From: Lamellibrachia satsuma | Lineage: Eukaryota; Annelida; Polychaeta; Sabellida; Siboglinidae | Assembly: GCA_033239005.1 (NCBI GenBank) | Contig: BSQZ01000054.1 | Coordinates: 4,249,431 to 4,313,430, forward strand | DNA length: 64,000 bases | Direction of reading: 5' to 3' | Shown: in pieces, positions 42,501 through 57,500 of the stretch | Layout: each line of letters starts with the position of its first letter | Position numbering within the stretch: position 1 is the first letter of the stretch | Notes under the pieces: generated by a model | The model's input: the letters and a program-made list of their open reading frames with translations, nothing else | Databases searched by the model: none | Told to the model about the DNA's origin: nothing | Made by a program: the position numbers and the translations under genes

Positions 42501-45500
42501 CCAATACAACATCCTAAAGCATTGAGTACATAAAACTTGTGAGCCCAATACAACATCCTAAAGCATCGAGTACATAAAACTTGTGAGCCCAATACAACAT
42601 CCTAAAGCATTGAGTACATAAAACTTGTGAGCCCAATACAACATCCTAAAGCATTGAGTACATAAAACTTGTGAGCCCAATACAACATACTAAAGCATTG
42701 AGTACATAAAACTTGTGAGCCCAATACAACATCCTAAAGCATCGAGTACATAAAACTTGTGAGCCCAATACAACATCCTTAAAGCATTGAGTACGTAAAA
42801 CTTGTGAGCCCAATACAACATCCTAAAGCATTGAGTACATAAAACTTGTGAGCCCAATACAACATCCTAAAGCATCGAGTACATAAAACTTGTGAGCCCA
42901 ATACAACATCCTAAAGCATCGAGTACATAAAACTTGTGAGCCCAATACAACATCCTTAAAGCATTGAGTACGTAAAACTTGTGAGCCCAACACAACATCC
43001 TAAAGCATTGAGTACATAAAACTTGTGAGTCCAATACAACATCCTAAAGCATTGAGTACATAAAACTTGTGAGCCCAACACAACATTCTAAAGCATTGAG
43101 TACATAAAACTTGTGAGTCCAATACAACATCCTAAAGCATTGAGTACATAAAACTTGTGAGCCCAATACAACATCCTAAAGCATTGACTACATAAAACTT
43201 GTGAGCCCAATACAACATCCTAAAGCATTGACTACATAAAACTTGTGAGCCCAATACAACATCCTAAAGCATTGAGTACATAAAACTTGTGAGCCCAATA
43301 CAACATCCTAAAGCATTGAGTACATAAAACTTGTGAGCCCAATACAACATCCTAAAGCATTGACTACATAAAACTTGTGAGTCCAATACAACATCCTAAA
43401 GCATTGAGTACATAAAACTTGTGAGCCCAATACAACATCCTAAAGCATTGAGTACATAAAACTTGTGAGCCCAATACAACATCCTAAAGCATCGAGTACA
43501 TAAAACTTGTGAGCCCAATACAACATCCTAAAGCATCGAGTACATAAAACTTGTGAGCCCAATACAACATCCTAAAGCATCGAGTACATAAAACTTGTGA
43601 GCCCAATACAACATCCTAAAGCATCGAGTACATAAAACTTGTGAGCCCAATACAACATCCTAAAGCATTGAGTACATAAAACTTGTGAGCCCAATACAAC
43701 ATCATAAAGCATCGAGTACATAAAACTTGTGAGCCCAATACAACATCCTAAAGCATCGAGTACATAAAACTTGTGAGCCCAATACAACATCCTAAAGCAT
43801 TGAGTACATAAAACTTGTGAGCCCAATACAACATCCTAAAGCATCGAGTACATAAAACTTGTGAGCCCAATACAACATCCTAAAGCATCGAGTACATAAA
43901 ACTTGTGAGCCCAATACAACATCCTAAAGCATCGAGTACATAAAACTTGTGAGCCCAATACAACATCCTAAAGCATTGACTACATAAAACTTGTGAGCCC
44001 AATACAACATCCTAAAGCATTGAGTACATAAAACTTGTGAGCCCAATACAACATCCTAAAGCATCGAGTACATAAAACTTGTGAGCCCAATACAACATCC
44101 TAAAGCATTGACTACATAAAACTTGTGAGCCCAATACAACATCCTAAAGCATTGACTACATAAAACTTGTGAGCCCAATACAACATCCGAAAGCATTGAC
44201 TACATAAAACTTGTGAGCCCAATACAACATCCTAAAGCATCGAGTACGTAAAACTTGTGAGCCCAATAGAACATCCTAAAGCATTGAGTACGTAAAACTT
44301 GTGAGCCCAATACAACATCCTAAAGCATTGACTACATAAAACTTGTGATCCCAATACAGCATCCTAAAGCATTGACTACATAACACTTGTGAGCCCAATA
44401 CAACATCCTAAAGCATTGACTACATAAAACTTGTGAGCCCAATACAACATCCGAAAGCATTGACTACATAAAACTTGTGAGCCCAATACAACATCCTAAA
44501 GCATTGAGTACATAAAACTTGTGAGCCCAATACAACATCCTAAAGCATTGACTACATAAAACTTGTGAGCCCAATACAACATCCTAAAGCATGGAGTACA
44601 TAAAACTTGTGAGCCCAATACAACATCCTAAAGCATTGAGTACGTAAAACTTGTGAGCCCAATACAACATCCTAAAGCATTGACTACATAAAACTTTGTG
44701 AGCCCAATACAACATCCTAAAGCATTGACTACATAAAACTTGTGAGCCCAATACAACATCCTAAAGCATCGAGTACATAAAACTTGTGAGCCCAATACAA
44801 CATCCTAAAGCATTGAGTACATAAAACTTGTGTGCCCAATACAACATCCTAAAGCATCGAGTACATAAAACTTGTGAGCCCAATACAACATCCTTAAAGC
44901 ATTGAGTATAAAACTTGTGAGCCCAATACAACATCATAAAGCATTGAGTACATAAAACTTGTGAGCCCAATACAATATCCTAAAGCATGAGAGTACATAA
45001 AACTTGTGAGCCCAATACAACATCCTTAAAGCATTGAGTACGTAAAACTTGTGAGCCCAATACAACATCCTAAAGCATTGAGTACATAAAACTTGTGAGC
45101 CCAATACAACATCCTAAAGCATTGAGTACATAAAACTTGTGAGCCCAATACAACATCCTAAAGCATTGAGTACATAAAACTTGTGAGCCCAATACAACAT
45201 CCTAAAGCATTGACTACATAAAACTTGTGAGCCCAATACAACATCCTAAAGCATTGAGTACATAAAACTTGTGAGCCCAATACAACATCCTAAAGCATTG
45301 AGTACATAAAACTTGTGAGCCCAATACAACATCCTAAAGCATTGACTACATAAAACTTGTGAGCCCAATACAACATCCTAAAGCATTGAGTACATAAAAC
45401 TTGTGAGCCCAATACAACATCCTAAAGCATTGACTAAATAAAACTTGTGAGCCCAATACAACATCCTAAAGCATTGACTACATAAAACTTGTGAGCCCAA

Positions 45501-48500
45501 TACAACATCCTAAAGCATTGAGTACATAAAACTTGTGAGCCCAATACAACATCCTAAAGCATTGAGTACATAAAACTTGTGAGCCCAATACAACATCCTA
45601 AAGCATTGAGTACATAAAACTTGTGAGCCAAACAACATCCTAAAGCATCAATAAAACTTGTGAGCCATACAACATCCTAAAGCATTGACTACATAAAACT
45701 TGTGAGCCCAATACAACATCCTAAAGCATTGACTAAATAAAACTTGTGAGCCCAATACAACATCCTAAAGCATTGAGTAATAAAACTTGTGAGCCCAATA
45801 CAACATCCTAAAGCATTGAGTACATAAAACTTGTGAGCCCAATACAACATCCTAAAGCATTGACTACATAAAACTTGTGAGCCCAATACAACATCCTAAA
45901 GCATTGATAATAAAACTTGTGAGCCCAATACAACATCCTAAAGCATTGAGTACATAAAACTTGTGAGCCCAATACAACATCCTAAAGCATTGAGTACATA
46001 AAACTTGTGAGCCCAATACAACATCCTAAAGCATTGAGTACATAAAACTTGTGAGCCCAATACAACATCCTAAAGCATTGAGTACATAAAACTTGTGAGC
46101 CCAATACAACATCCTAAAGCATTGAGTACATAAAACTTGAGAGCCCAATACAACATCCTAAAGCATCGAGTACATAAAACTTGTGAGCCCAATACAACAT
46201 CCTAAAGCATTGACTACATAAAACTTGTGAGCCCAATACAACATCCTAAAGCATCGAGTACATAAAACTTGTGAGCCCAATACAACATCCTAAAGCATTG
46301 AAAATCTAACATAAAACTTGTGAGCCCAATACAACATCCTAAAGCATTGAGTACATAAAACTTGTGAGCCCAATACAACATCCTAAAGCATTGACTACAT
46401 AAAACTTGTGAGCCCAATACAACATCCTAAAGCATTGACTACATAAAACTTGTGAGCCCAATACAACATCCTAAAGCATTGAGTACATAAAACTTGTGAG
46501 CCCAATACAACATCCTAAAGCATTGACTACATAAAACTTGTGAGCCCAATACAACATCCTAAAGCATTGACTACATAAAACTTGTGAGCCCAACACAACA
46601 TCCTAAAGCATTGAGTACATAAAACTTGTGAGCCCAATACAACATCCTAAAGCATTGAGTACATAAAACTTGTGAGCCCAATACAACATCCTAAAGCATT
46701 GACTACATAAAACTTGTGAGCCCAATACAACATCCTAAAGCATTGAGTACATAAAACTTGTGAGCCCAATACAACATCCTAAAGCATTGACTACATAAAA
46801 CTTGTGAGCCCAATACAACATCCTAAAGCATTGACTACATAAAACTTGTGAGCCCAATACAACATCATAAAGCATTGAGTACATAAAACTTGTGAGCCCA
46901 ATACAACATCCTAAAGCATTGAGTACGTAAAACTTGTGAGCCCAATACAACATCCTAAAGCATTGACTACATAAAACTTGTGAGCCCAATACAACATCCT
47001 TAAAGCATTGAGTACATAAAACTTGTGAGCCCAATACAACATCCTAAAGCATTGAGTACATAAAACTTGTGAGCCCAATACAACATCCTAAAGCATTGAG
47101 TACATCAAACTTGTGAGCCCAATACAACATCCTAAAGCATCAGTACATAAAACTTGTGAGCCCAATACAACATCCTAAAGCATTGAGTACATAAAACTTG
47201 TGAGCCCAATACAACATCCTAAAGCATTGAGTACATAAAACTTGTGAGCCCAATACAACATCCTAAAGCATCGAGTACATAAAACTTGTGAGCCCAATAC
47301 AACATCCTAAAGCATTGACTACATAAAACTTGTGAGCCCAATACAACATCCTAAAGCATTGAGTACATAAAACTTGTGAGCCCAATACAACATCCTAAAG
47401 CATTGACTACATAAAACTTGTGAGCCCAATACAACATCCTAAAGCATTGACTACATAAAACTTGTGAGCCCAATACAACATCCTAAAGCATTGAGTACAT
47501 AAAACTTGTGAGCCCAATACAACATCCTAAAGCATTGACTACATAAAACTTGTGAGCCCAATACAACATCCTAAAGCATTGACTACATAAAACTTGTGAG
47601 CCCAATACAACATCCTAAAGCATTGAGTACATAAAACTTGTGAGCCCAATACAACATCCTAAAGCATTGAGTACATAAAACTTGTGAGCCCAATACAACA
47701 TCCTAAAGCATTGAGTACATAAAACTTGTGAGCCCAATACAACATCCTAAAGCATTGAGTACATAAAACTTGTGAGCCCAATACAACATCCTAAAGCATT
47801 GAGTACATAAAACTTGTGAGCCAATACAACATCCTAAAGCATTGAGTACATAAAACTTGTGAGTCCAATACAACATCCTAAAGCATTGAGTACATAAAAC
47901 TTGTGAGCCCAATACAACATCCTAAAGCATTGAGTACATAAAACTTGTGAGCCCAATACAACATCCTAAAGCATCGAGTACATAAAACTTGTGAGCCCAA
48001 TACAACATCCTAAAGCATTGAGTACATAAAACTTGTGAGCCCAATACAACATCCTAAAGCATGAAGTACATAAAACTTGTGAGCCCAATACAACATCCTA
48101 AAGCATCGAGTACATAAAACTTGTGAGCCCAATACAACATCCTAAAGCATCGAGTACATAAAACTTGTGAGCCCAATACAACATCCTAAAGCATAGAGTA
48201 CATAAAACTTGTGAGCCCAATACAACATCCTAAAGCATCGAGTACATAAAACTTGTGAGCCCAATACAACATCCTAAAGCATCAGTACATAAAACTTGTG
48301 AGCCCAATACAACATCCTAAAGCATCGAGTACATAAAACTTGTGAGCCCAATACAACATCCTAAAGCATTGAGTACATAAAACTTGTGAGCCCAATACAA
48401 CATCCTAAAGCATCGAGTACATAAAACTTGTGAGCCCAATACAACATCCTAAAGCATCGAGTACATAAAACTTGTGAGCCCAATACAACATCCTAAAGCA

Positions 48501-51500
48501 TTGAGTACATAAAACTTGTGAGCCCAATACAACATCCTAAAGCATTGACTACATAAAACTTGTGAGCCCAATACAACATCCTAAAGCATTGACTACATAA
48601 AACTTGTGAGCCCAATACAACATCCTAAAGCATTGACTACATAAAACTTGTGAGCCCAATACAACATCCTAAAGCATTGACTACATAAAACTTGTGAGCC
48701 CAATACAACATCCTAAAGCATTGACTACATAAAACTTGTGAGCCCAATACAACATCCTAAAGCATTGAGTACATAAAACTTGTGAGCCCAATACAACATC
48801 CTAAAGCATTGAGTACATAAAACTTGTGAGCCCAATACAACATCCTAAAGCATTGAGTACATAAAACTTGTGAGCCCAATACAACATCCTAAAGCATTGA
48901 GTACATAAAACTTGTGAGCCCAATACAACATCCTAAAGCATTGAGTACATAAAACTTGTGAGCCCAATACAACATCCTAAAGCATTGAGTACATAAATCT
49001 GCGGTGAGTCCAATACAACATCCTAAAGCATTGAGTACATAAAACTTGTGAGCCCAATACAACATCCTAAAGCATTGAGTACATAAAACTTGTGAGCCCA
49101 ATACAACATCCTAAAGCATTGAGTACATAAAACTTGTGAGCCCAATACAACATCCTAAAGCATGAGTACATAAAACTTGTGAGCCCAATACAACATCCTA
49201 AAGCATCGAGTACATAAAACTTGTGAGCCCAATACAACATCCTAAAGCATCGAGTACATAAAACTTGTGAGCCCAATACAACATCCTAAAGCATCGAGTA
49301 CATAAAACTTGTGAGCCCAATACAACATCCTAAAGCATCGAGTACATAAAACTTGTGAGCCCAATACAACATCCTAAAGCATCGAGTACATAAAACTTGT
49401 GAGCCCAATACAACATCCTAAAGCATGAGTACATAAAACTTGTGAGCCCAATACAACATCCTAAAGCATCAGTGACTACATAAAACTTGTGAGCCCAATA
49501 CAACATCCTAAAGCATTGACTACATAAAACTTGTGAGCCCAATACAACATCCTAAAGCATAAAGCATGATACATAAAACTTGTGAGCCCAATACAACATC
49601 CTAAAGCATTGACTACATAAAACTTGTGAGCCCAATACAACATCCTAAAGCATTGACTACATAAAACCTGTGAGCCCAATACAACATCCAAAGCATTGAC
49701 TACATAAAACTTGTGAGCCCAATACAACATCCTAAAGCATTGAGTACATAAAACTTGTGATCCCAATACAACATCCTAAAGCATTGACTACATAAAACTT
49801 GTGAGCCCAATACAACATCCTAAAGCATTGACTACATAAAACTTGTGAGCCCAATACAACATCCGAAAGCATTGACTACATAAAACTTGTGAGCCCAATA
49901 CAACATCCTAAAGCATTGAGTACATAAAACTTGTGAGCCCAATACAACATCCTAAAGCATTGAGTACGTAAAACTTGTGAGCCCAATACAACATCCTAAA
50001 GCATTGACTACATAAAACTTGTGAGTCCAATACAACATCCTAAAGCATTGAGTACATAAAACTTGTGAGTCCAATACAACATCCTAAAGCATTGAGTACA
50101 TAAAACTTGTGAGCCCAACACAACATCCTAAAGCATTGACTACATAAAACTTGTGAGTCCAATACAACATCCTAAAGCATTGAGTACATAAAACTTGTGA
50201 GCCCAATACAACATCCTAAAGCATTGAGTACATAAAACTTGTGAGCCCAATACAACATCCTAAAGCATCGAGTACATAAAACTTGTGAGCCCAATACAAC
50301 ATCCTAAAGCATTGAGTACATAAAACTTGTGAGCCCAATACAACATCCTAAAGCATTGAGTACATAAAACTTGTGAGTCCAATACAACATCCTAAAGCAT
50401 TGAGTACATAAAACTTGTGAGCCCAATACAACATCCTAAAGCATTGAGTACATAAAACTTGTGAGCCCAATACAACATCCTAAAGCATTGAGTACATAAA
50501 ACTTGTGAGCCCAATACAACATCCTAAAGCATCGAGTACATAAAACTTGTGAGCCCAATACAACATCCTAAAGCATCGAGTACATAAAACTTGTGAGCCC
50601 AATACAACATCCTAAAGCATCGAGTACATAAAACTTGTGAGCCCAATACAACATCCTAAAGCATCGAGTACATAAAACTTGTGAGCCCAATACAACATCC
50701 TAAAGCATCGAGTACATAAAACTTGTGAGCCCAATACAACATCCTAAAGCATCGAGTACATAAAACTTGTGAGCCCAATACAACATCCTAAAGCATCGAG
50801 TACATAAAACTTGTGAGCCCAATACAACATCCTAAAGCATTGACTACATAAAACTTGTGAGCCCAATACAACATCCTAAAGCATTGAGTACATAAAACTT
50901 GTGAGCCCAATACAACATCCTAAAGCATGGAGTACATAAAACTTGTGAGCCCAATACAACATCCTAAAGCATTGAGTACATAAAACTTGTGAGCCCAATA
51001 CAACATCCTAAAGCATTGACTACATAAAACTTGTGAGCCCAATACAACATCCTAAAGCATTGAGTACATAAAACTTGTGAGCCCAATACAACATCCTAAA
51101 GCATTGAGTACATAAAACTTGTGAGCCCAATACAACATCCTAAAGCATTGAGTACATAAAACTTGTGAGTCCAATACAACATCCTAAAGCATTGAGTACA
51201 TAAAACTTGTGAGTCCAATACAACATCCTTAAAGCATTGAGTACGTAAAACTTGTGAGCCCAACACAACATTCTAAAGCATTGAGTACATAAAACTTGTG
51301 AGTCCAATACAACATCCTAAAGCATTGAGTACATAAAACTTGTGAGCCCAATACAACATCCTAAAGCATTGAGTACATAAAACTTGTGAGCCCAATACAA
51401 CATCATAAAGCATCGAGTACATAAAACTTGTGAGCCCAATACAACATCCTAAAGCATCGAGTACATAAAACTTGTGAGCCCAATACAACATCCTAAAGCA

Positions 51501-54500
51501 TCGAGTACATAAAACTTGTGAGCCCAATACAACATCCTAAAGCATCGAGTACATAAAACTTGTGAGCCCAATACAACATCCTAAAGCATCGAGTACATAA
51601 AACTTGTGAGCCCAATACAACATCCTAAAGCATCGAGTACATAAAACTTGTGAGCCCAATACAACATCCTAAAGCATCGAGTACATAAAACTTGTGAGCC
51701 CAATACAACATCCTAAAGCACTGACTACATAAAACTTGTGAGCCCAATACAACATCCTAAAGCATTGACTACATAAAACTTGTGAGCCCAATACAACATC
51801 CTAAAGCATCGAGTACATAAAACTTGTGAGCCCAATACAACATCCTAAAGCATTGACTACATAAAACTTGTGAGCCCAATACAACATCCTAAAGCATTGA
51901 CTACATAAAACCTGTGAGCCCAATACAACATCCGAAAGCATTGACTACATAAAACTTGTGAGCCCAATACAACATCCTAAAGCATTGAGTACGTAAAACT
52001 TGTGAGCCCAATACAACATCCTAAAGCATTGACTACATAAAACTTGTGAGCCCAATACAACATCCTAAAGCATTGACTACATAAAACTTGTGAGCCCAAT
52101 ACAACATCCTAAAGCATTGACTACATAAAACTTGTGAGCCCAATACAACATCCTAAAGCATCGAGTACATAAAACTTGTGAGCCCAATACAACATCCTAA
52201 AGCATTGAGTACGTAAAACTTGTGAGCCCAATACAACATCCTAAAGCATTGACTACATAAAACTTGTGAGCCCAATACAACATCCTAAAGCATCGAGTAC
52301 GTAAAACTTGTGAGCCCAATACAACATCCTAAAGCATTGACTACATAAAACTTGTGAGCCCAATACAACATCCTAAAGCATTGACTACATAAAACTTGTG
52401 AGCCCAGTACAACATCCTAAAGCATTGACTACATAAAACTTGTGAGCCCAATACAACATCCTAAAGCATTGACTACATAAAACTTGTGAGCCCAATACAA
52501 CATCCTAAAGCATTGACTACATAAAACCCATTACCTTTCGATAAGGTATTTATTATTCATAAACAACATTTCAACAATTTAATACAGTAAAATGGTAATT
52601 TATGCATTGTATGATGAGCACCATTTGAATGAATTAATACCAGTATTTATTGCACTGGATGTCACACCTGGCTGGACAGTTTATATCACCGTAGATAATG
52701 CTTTATTAGTAGCAATTACCCATGTAATAAAACAAAATATAACACTCCAAGGGTGGGATTCTACACAGTCCATTAAGTAAATGTGGGATCCTACGCATAC
52801 CACTGCCTAAATCCTAACATAATTAATGTTGGTCTACAACATTTATGTTTTTTCTATTGAAAATAGCTAATGTTGTCATGGTGCTGTCTGTTGATCACAC
52901 ATTTAGAGCACACATGTAGAAAGACATATTTTGTAAAGTGATGATGACGATTGCTTGTGGGATAAGAATTGTTAGTTGTGTGCTGCTGAAACGATCCCTT
53001 TAAATATGTCTGATATTGACAGGTCCCCCATTTTGGACGTCATTGAAGGCGCAACAATCGTGGAGTCGGGTCCCCTCAGGGTAACAATAAAGGTAATACA
53101 CCCAAAATTACTGTACAACCCTGTCACATACAGTGTTAATAACCAGTTATCTTTCACACAGAATGCAATACTAATGGGGTGATTCCCGCGATAGTGACCA
53201 TGACAATACTATGTTCCATTCGACCAAAAAACCGCTGCATCCTGAATATTTCTATAAAGTTCTCTGTGTCTTTTTGAAGACTTATAACTGGTTATTATAT
53301 TTACAAAACCCATAAGGTTGATACTTTTATGTGAGTAGCTGTGTGAAGCATGGTGGTTAAACCACCAGACTTTCAACCGAGAGGACTGGGATTGGAATTC
53401 ACTGGTTGCCATTTCAAAAGTTTGGCAATGTCGTTCACCTCGCATAGTGTCTCTCGGAAGAAACCCAAAAAGCCATTGGTCCCCTCAATCTGGTGTCTGT
53501 GCCAGCGGAAGTAAAATATCCGAGACGGGGTAAATGTGTAACCTACTGTGGACTCGATATCTCATGAGTCAATGCAGAAGCGTCCATGACGTGGCTCAGT
53601 CAATTCCGCTAACAACCTCACTTGAGGACACCATTGAATGAATGAATTAATAAAATACGTATGATGTAATTGTTTGCTTGTTTAGGTGACTCTCAGGATC
53701 AGTGACGACAGTAAGATATGCCAGTACATATCACTTGATGCTGGTGCAAAATATCTCAAGTTCTACACTGAGGTAATATTTAAGATTTAATTCTGCTATA
53801 TTAAACCATAGATTTTTCATAAGACCAATTTTAAATAACTCTTCTGTTCAGTAGTTTTTTCTTTGTTTTGTAGAAATATAACAATCAATGTCAGTTGAAT
53901 CAGTTTAATACATTACAGGTCGCACCTTTGTCTACATCACATCTTACTGACCCCCTATCTTGAGCTTGACATTTCTTATATAGCACCTCGTAGAGGCCGC
54001 TCCAAGCCTCTCATACATTGTGCGAGAGAGCTGCAATGTCTGTAATTATGTAAGAATGGTGTTATGCCACAGTGCATTTAGATACATTATTTGAGATATT
54101 TTTCTGTGCACATTGATATTTTTTTGGTATTCTATTTTATTATAAGGTAGTAATAATAATAGGTATAACATAATTTACACATGACTGTTCCTATATGTAA
54201 GCATCACTATTCTATTGATTTGTGAATTTTACTGTAATAATTATTTGGATCAATGTTGTATTTTAAGCGTCTCTGCACATATTTTATTTCTGGATATATG
54301 GCATCATATCAATAAAGATTATTATTATCATTATAGGCATTAATAATAAACATGTCCAACTTTAGCTATACCTATTAGCTATATGCTTTGGGGTTGCGAC
54401 TTGCTTTATTAGAGCAATTTACATTCCGTTTGCATTGTTTTGTGCTAACACTTGAATGATAACTCTGATTAACAGGAAGTTATCCAGGGGTCTCTGGTGT

Positions 54501-57500
54501 ATTCATTTGCATATTAACGTGTATAACTTGTAGTACCCCGGTACTACCTGTGTTGCTGACATTATTTAAATAAACTTTTTTTATTAATAATTAAACTCAA
54601 ATTCAACAAGTTTTTTGTTTACTTGATTACCACGATGACCTGACTATGAGTTTTTGTGATTTTGTTAAAGGCCTATCATTTGATTAGTTTTGTGAAAATG
54701 AAAGCTGACTTGTTTTCCTTTCAGAACTAGTGATATCACTGAAAACGATGCTATTACTATTCTATATCTCTTGTCAATCAGTGGCTTCATGATTTAAAAT
54801 GTCTGCATTTTCTTTGACTACCAAGTTATTATTGTGTTCATTAATTCAGGTCATTATAGTTATTTTCTGATGTGTATCTGTGAACAAATTGATATTATCT
54901 CACCACCAGGTGGATTGGCACGAGAGTCACAAATTCCTCAAAGTTGAGTTTCCTCTCGGGATTGTGTCCCCACAAGTGACATATGAGATCCAGTTTGGTC
55001 ACATACAGCGACCAAATCACTTCAACACATCGTGGGATTGGGCACGATTTGAGGTACTGTATTCTTCCTAATAAGTGTACAGTATGCTTACAAAAAATTA
55101 AACACGAATAAATTTCATGAAATGTGTTCTAATAAGCGTACACCTAAGTTTGTAAATAAAGACGATGTCGACGACTCGCTTGGATGACATGCGGCCCTGG
55201 GCACACAGTTGACTAATGCCACTCGACACCGACAACGTAGAACCAGTGACTGAAGAAACCACATTGACTTTTATTGTCATTGATATTGGTCCTAGGTTAG
55301 CAGCAATATTCACACCCAAAGCGATGAAATGCCAATACCTTCCCAATGACGTTAAGTCGGCAGGAAATAGTAACATTTCACCGTCAACTAAAAACCCACC
55401 TGTTTAAACTTGCTTATAAACATAGTCCATGGCATGGGCATAGCTCCTTTTGCTTTGGTGTGCAGCTGAGCTTGGGTTTCCTGAAGATTTTGGCGCAACA
55501 AGTTTTTTTTTGTATTGTATAGATCTATGTTAGAAGTTGGCGATCTTCATTCACATCTGTACAGCATCATCTGGTGGAGTAGTGTAACACAATTGCTTGA
55601 GGACTTGCTTATTTTAAATGAATCGTTCATTGAATTTCAGTGGTTAATTATATATGCGGCTAGTTGGCATTTCCGTATAATTAAAACTGCCTCGTTCCTC
55701 GGATCTCAAAGTTCATCTAGATTGACAATGTAATAATATTTTAATATTCTTTAATGTTTTTTTATGTAGTATATTTAATGTCAGAAATTGTACAAAACAG
55801 AAATTCGAAAATGCTGCATCACTACCGAGTCTCCGACGTAATTGTTGAGCTGGAGAGGCGAGTGGCATGGGACTGTATGTACTAGTATTTATAACATGTT
55901 GATTGGTTAAAAGTAATATTTATACAAAACATCATGAAAATAATATTTTCCCATCGCTCAGTTGTTCCGCTCAGCTACGCCAAGACGCTTTTTGCAACTG
56001 AATAAATACTAAGGGGTCCCTTACTACAGTATACTCGCTAGATGGCACTGTGGTTGTCTTGCCATGCGCGCATGCTAACGGCATACGTTGAATCTGCTTC
56101 CTCAGCTTATTCAGCCTATCGCAAATCCGGTTCATTGGTGTCCAAATATGTAGTGTGTGAATAGTTTATGTAATATCCGCGGTTGATTTAATTTTAAAAA
56201 TGCCTATTTTTGTTCAAATCATCAAAACAGTTGACTTCAGTCGTTAAATCTGGTAAGGTTTAAAATAGTGGATATCCAAAATAGTAAACACTGGTCAATG
56301 CTGATCATGGGCGTGACTTCCATCCTCTTGCCGAACACATGACAAAGTTAAAAAATTTCACCAAGGAAGAAAATTGTGATTTTTCAGCATTTCGATATTC
56401 ACTTCATGTAATGTTTGACCAAGCATTAAGTAATTTAATAGTTTGATGATTTCACATAAACTACAAACAAAAGTTGCACAAACAAGTTAGTATGTTGCAA
56501 TGGATACTAGGTAGGTTTGTTTTTTCGCAAACTATTTGAAATGAGACTAGCAAAAACATCGAATTGAGGAAGCACCTTTAAGTAAGCGTTTCGCTTCGAA
56601 TTTGACACATGAACATTTCGGTCAACCATTCGTGGTTACTACTTGTCAAAAAATACTTATGAATGTTGTATGGAACTACCAGACATTTATACATTCATGG
56701 ATGGTGGGCAAAAGGATACCAGAGCATTGCAATGTTGGCTGATGTTGGTAAATATTTGATGGGAGTGAAAGTTTGTCAGTCATTGCTGAATTGTGACATT
56801 GATGGAGAGGATATTATACTCGAGTTGCCTGATTTCATGCACCGTTTGGTTCGCGTATTCATGGTTAGCAAGACTATCCAATTATCATTTTAGTGACTAA
56901 ATTCCTCATTTTTGTATGATGCTATGACCAGAGCCGATGCTGTCAGTTTGGCACAAACACTGAACTCCAGTGGCATTGATCAACCGCCAATTGCAGAACA
57001 ATAAAATGCTGTGTTGCCACGGAATTGAGCGATGCACAAAGTTGGAAGACGCAAGCTGGATTTGCAACATATCGCAACAAAATTGGGGCGTATGCTTATT
57101 AGACCCTGTTTAGAGCATGTAAGCTTATTAGGGCGAATACAGTAATGCCATTTGCTTGTTAGTTTTTCACACCATATTTTTTTCTGATGTAACCCCTTAG
57201 CAAAAAATATATATAGAATATTCTGTAGAATTTTTGCAGCGTCAATTCTATGGAATTCAGAAAATATTTTATGAAATTTGTAGTGAATTCTATAGAAATA
57301 TTTCTGCAAATATCTTTTAGAATATTCTTTAAAAAACACAATATTCTATTATGCTCTGTAGAATTCAGTAACATTCTATTCAGTTCATTGCATATCTATA
57401 TAATACTGAAATACACTTAATCAAATTCATGACTGCAGAAAGGTGTTTTAATGAACCAAAGCATTCTTAATGTAAATCAGCCATTATCTTTTTATGTATC

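Noticed and set aside
35807..51527. Many minus-strand frames of the [16 protein letters not shown] type
   Set aside because: They are frame cycling of the 44-bp satellite unit; they end wherever a variant unit adds a stop and have no start context or domain.
32779..52527. CRISPR-like or piRNA-cluster interpretation of the regular repeats
   Set aside because: There are no unique spacers; the units are directly tandem, in an animal intron.
56663..56893. 76-codon frame in intron 25
   Set aside because: It has an ATG and a reasonable composition, but no recognised family, no splice partners and no conserved motif; left as unassigned.
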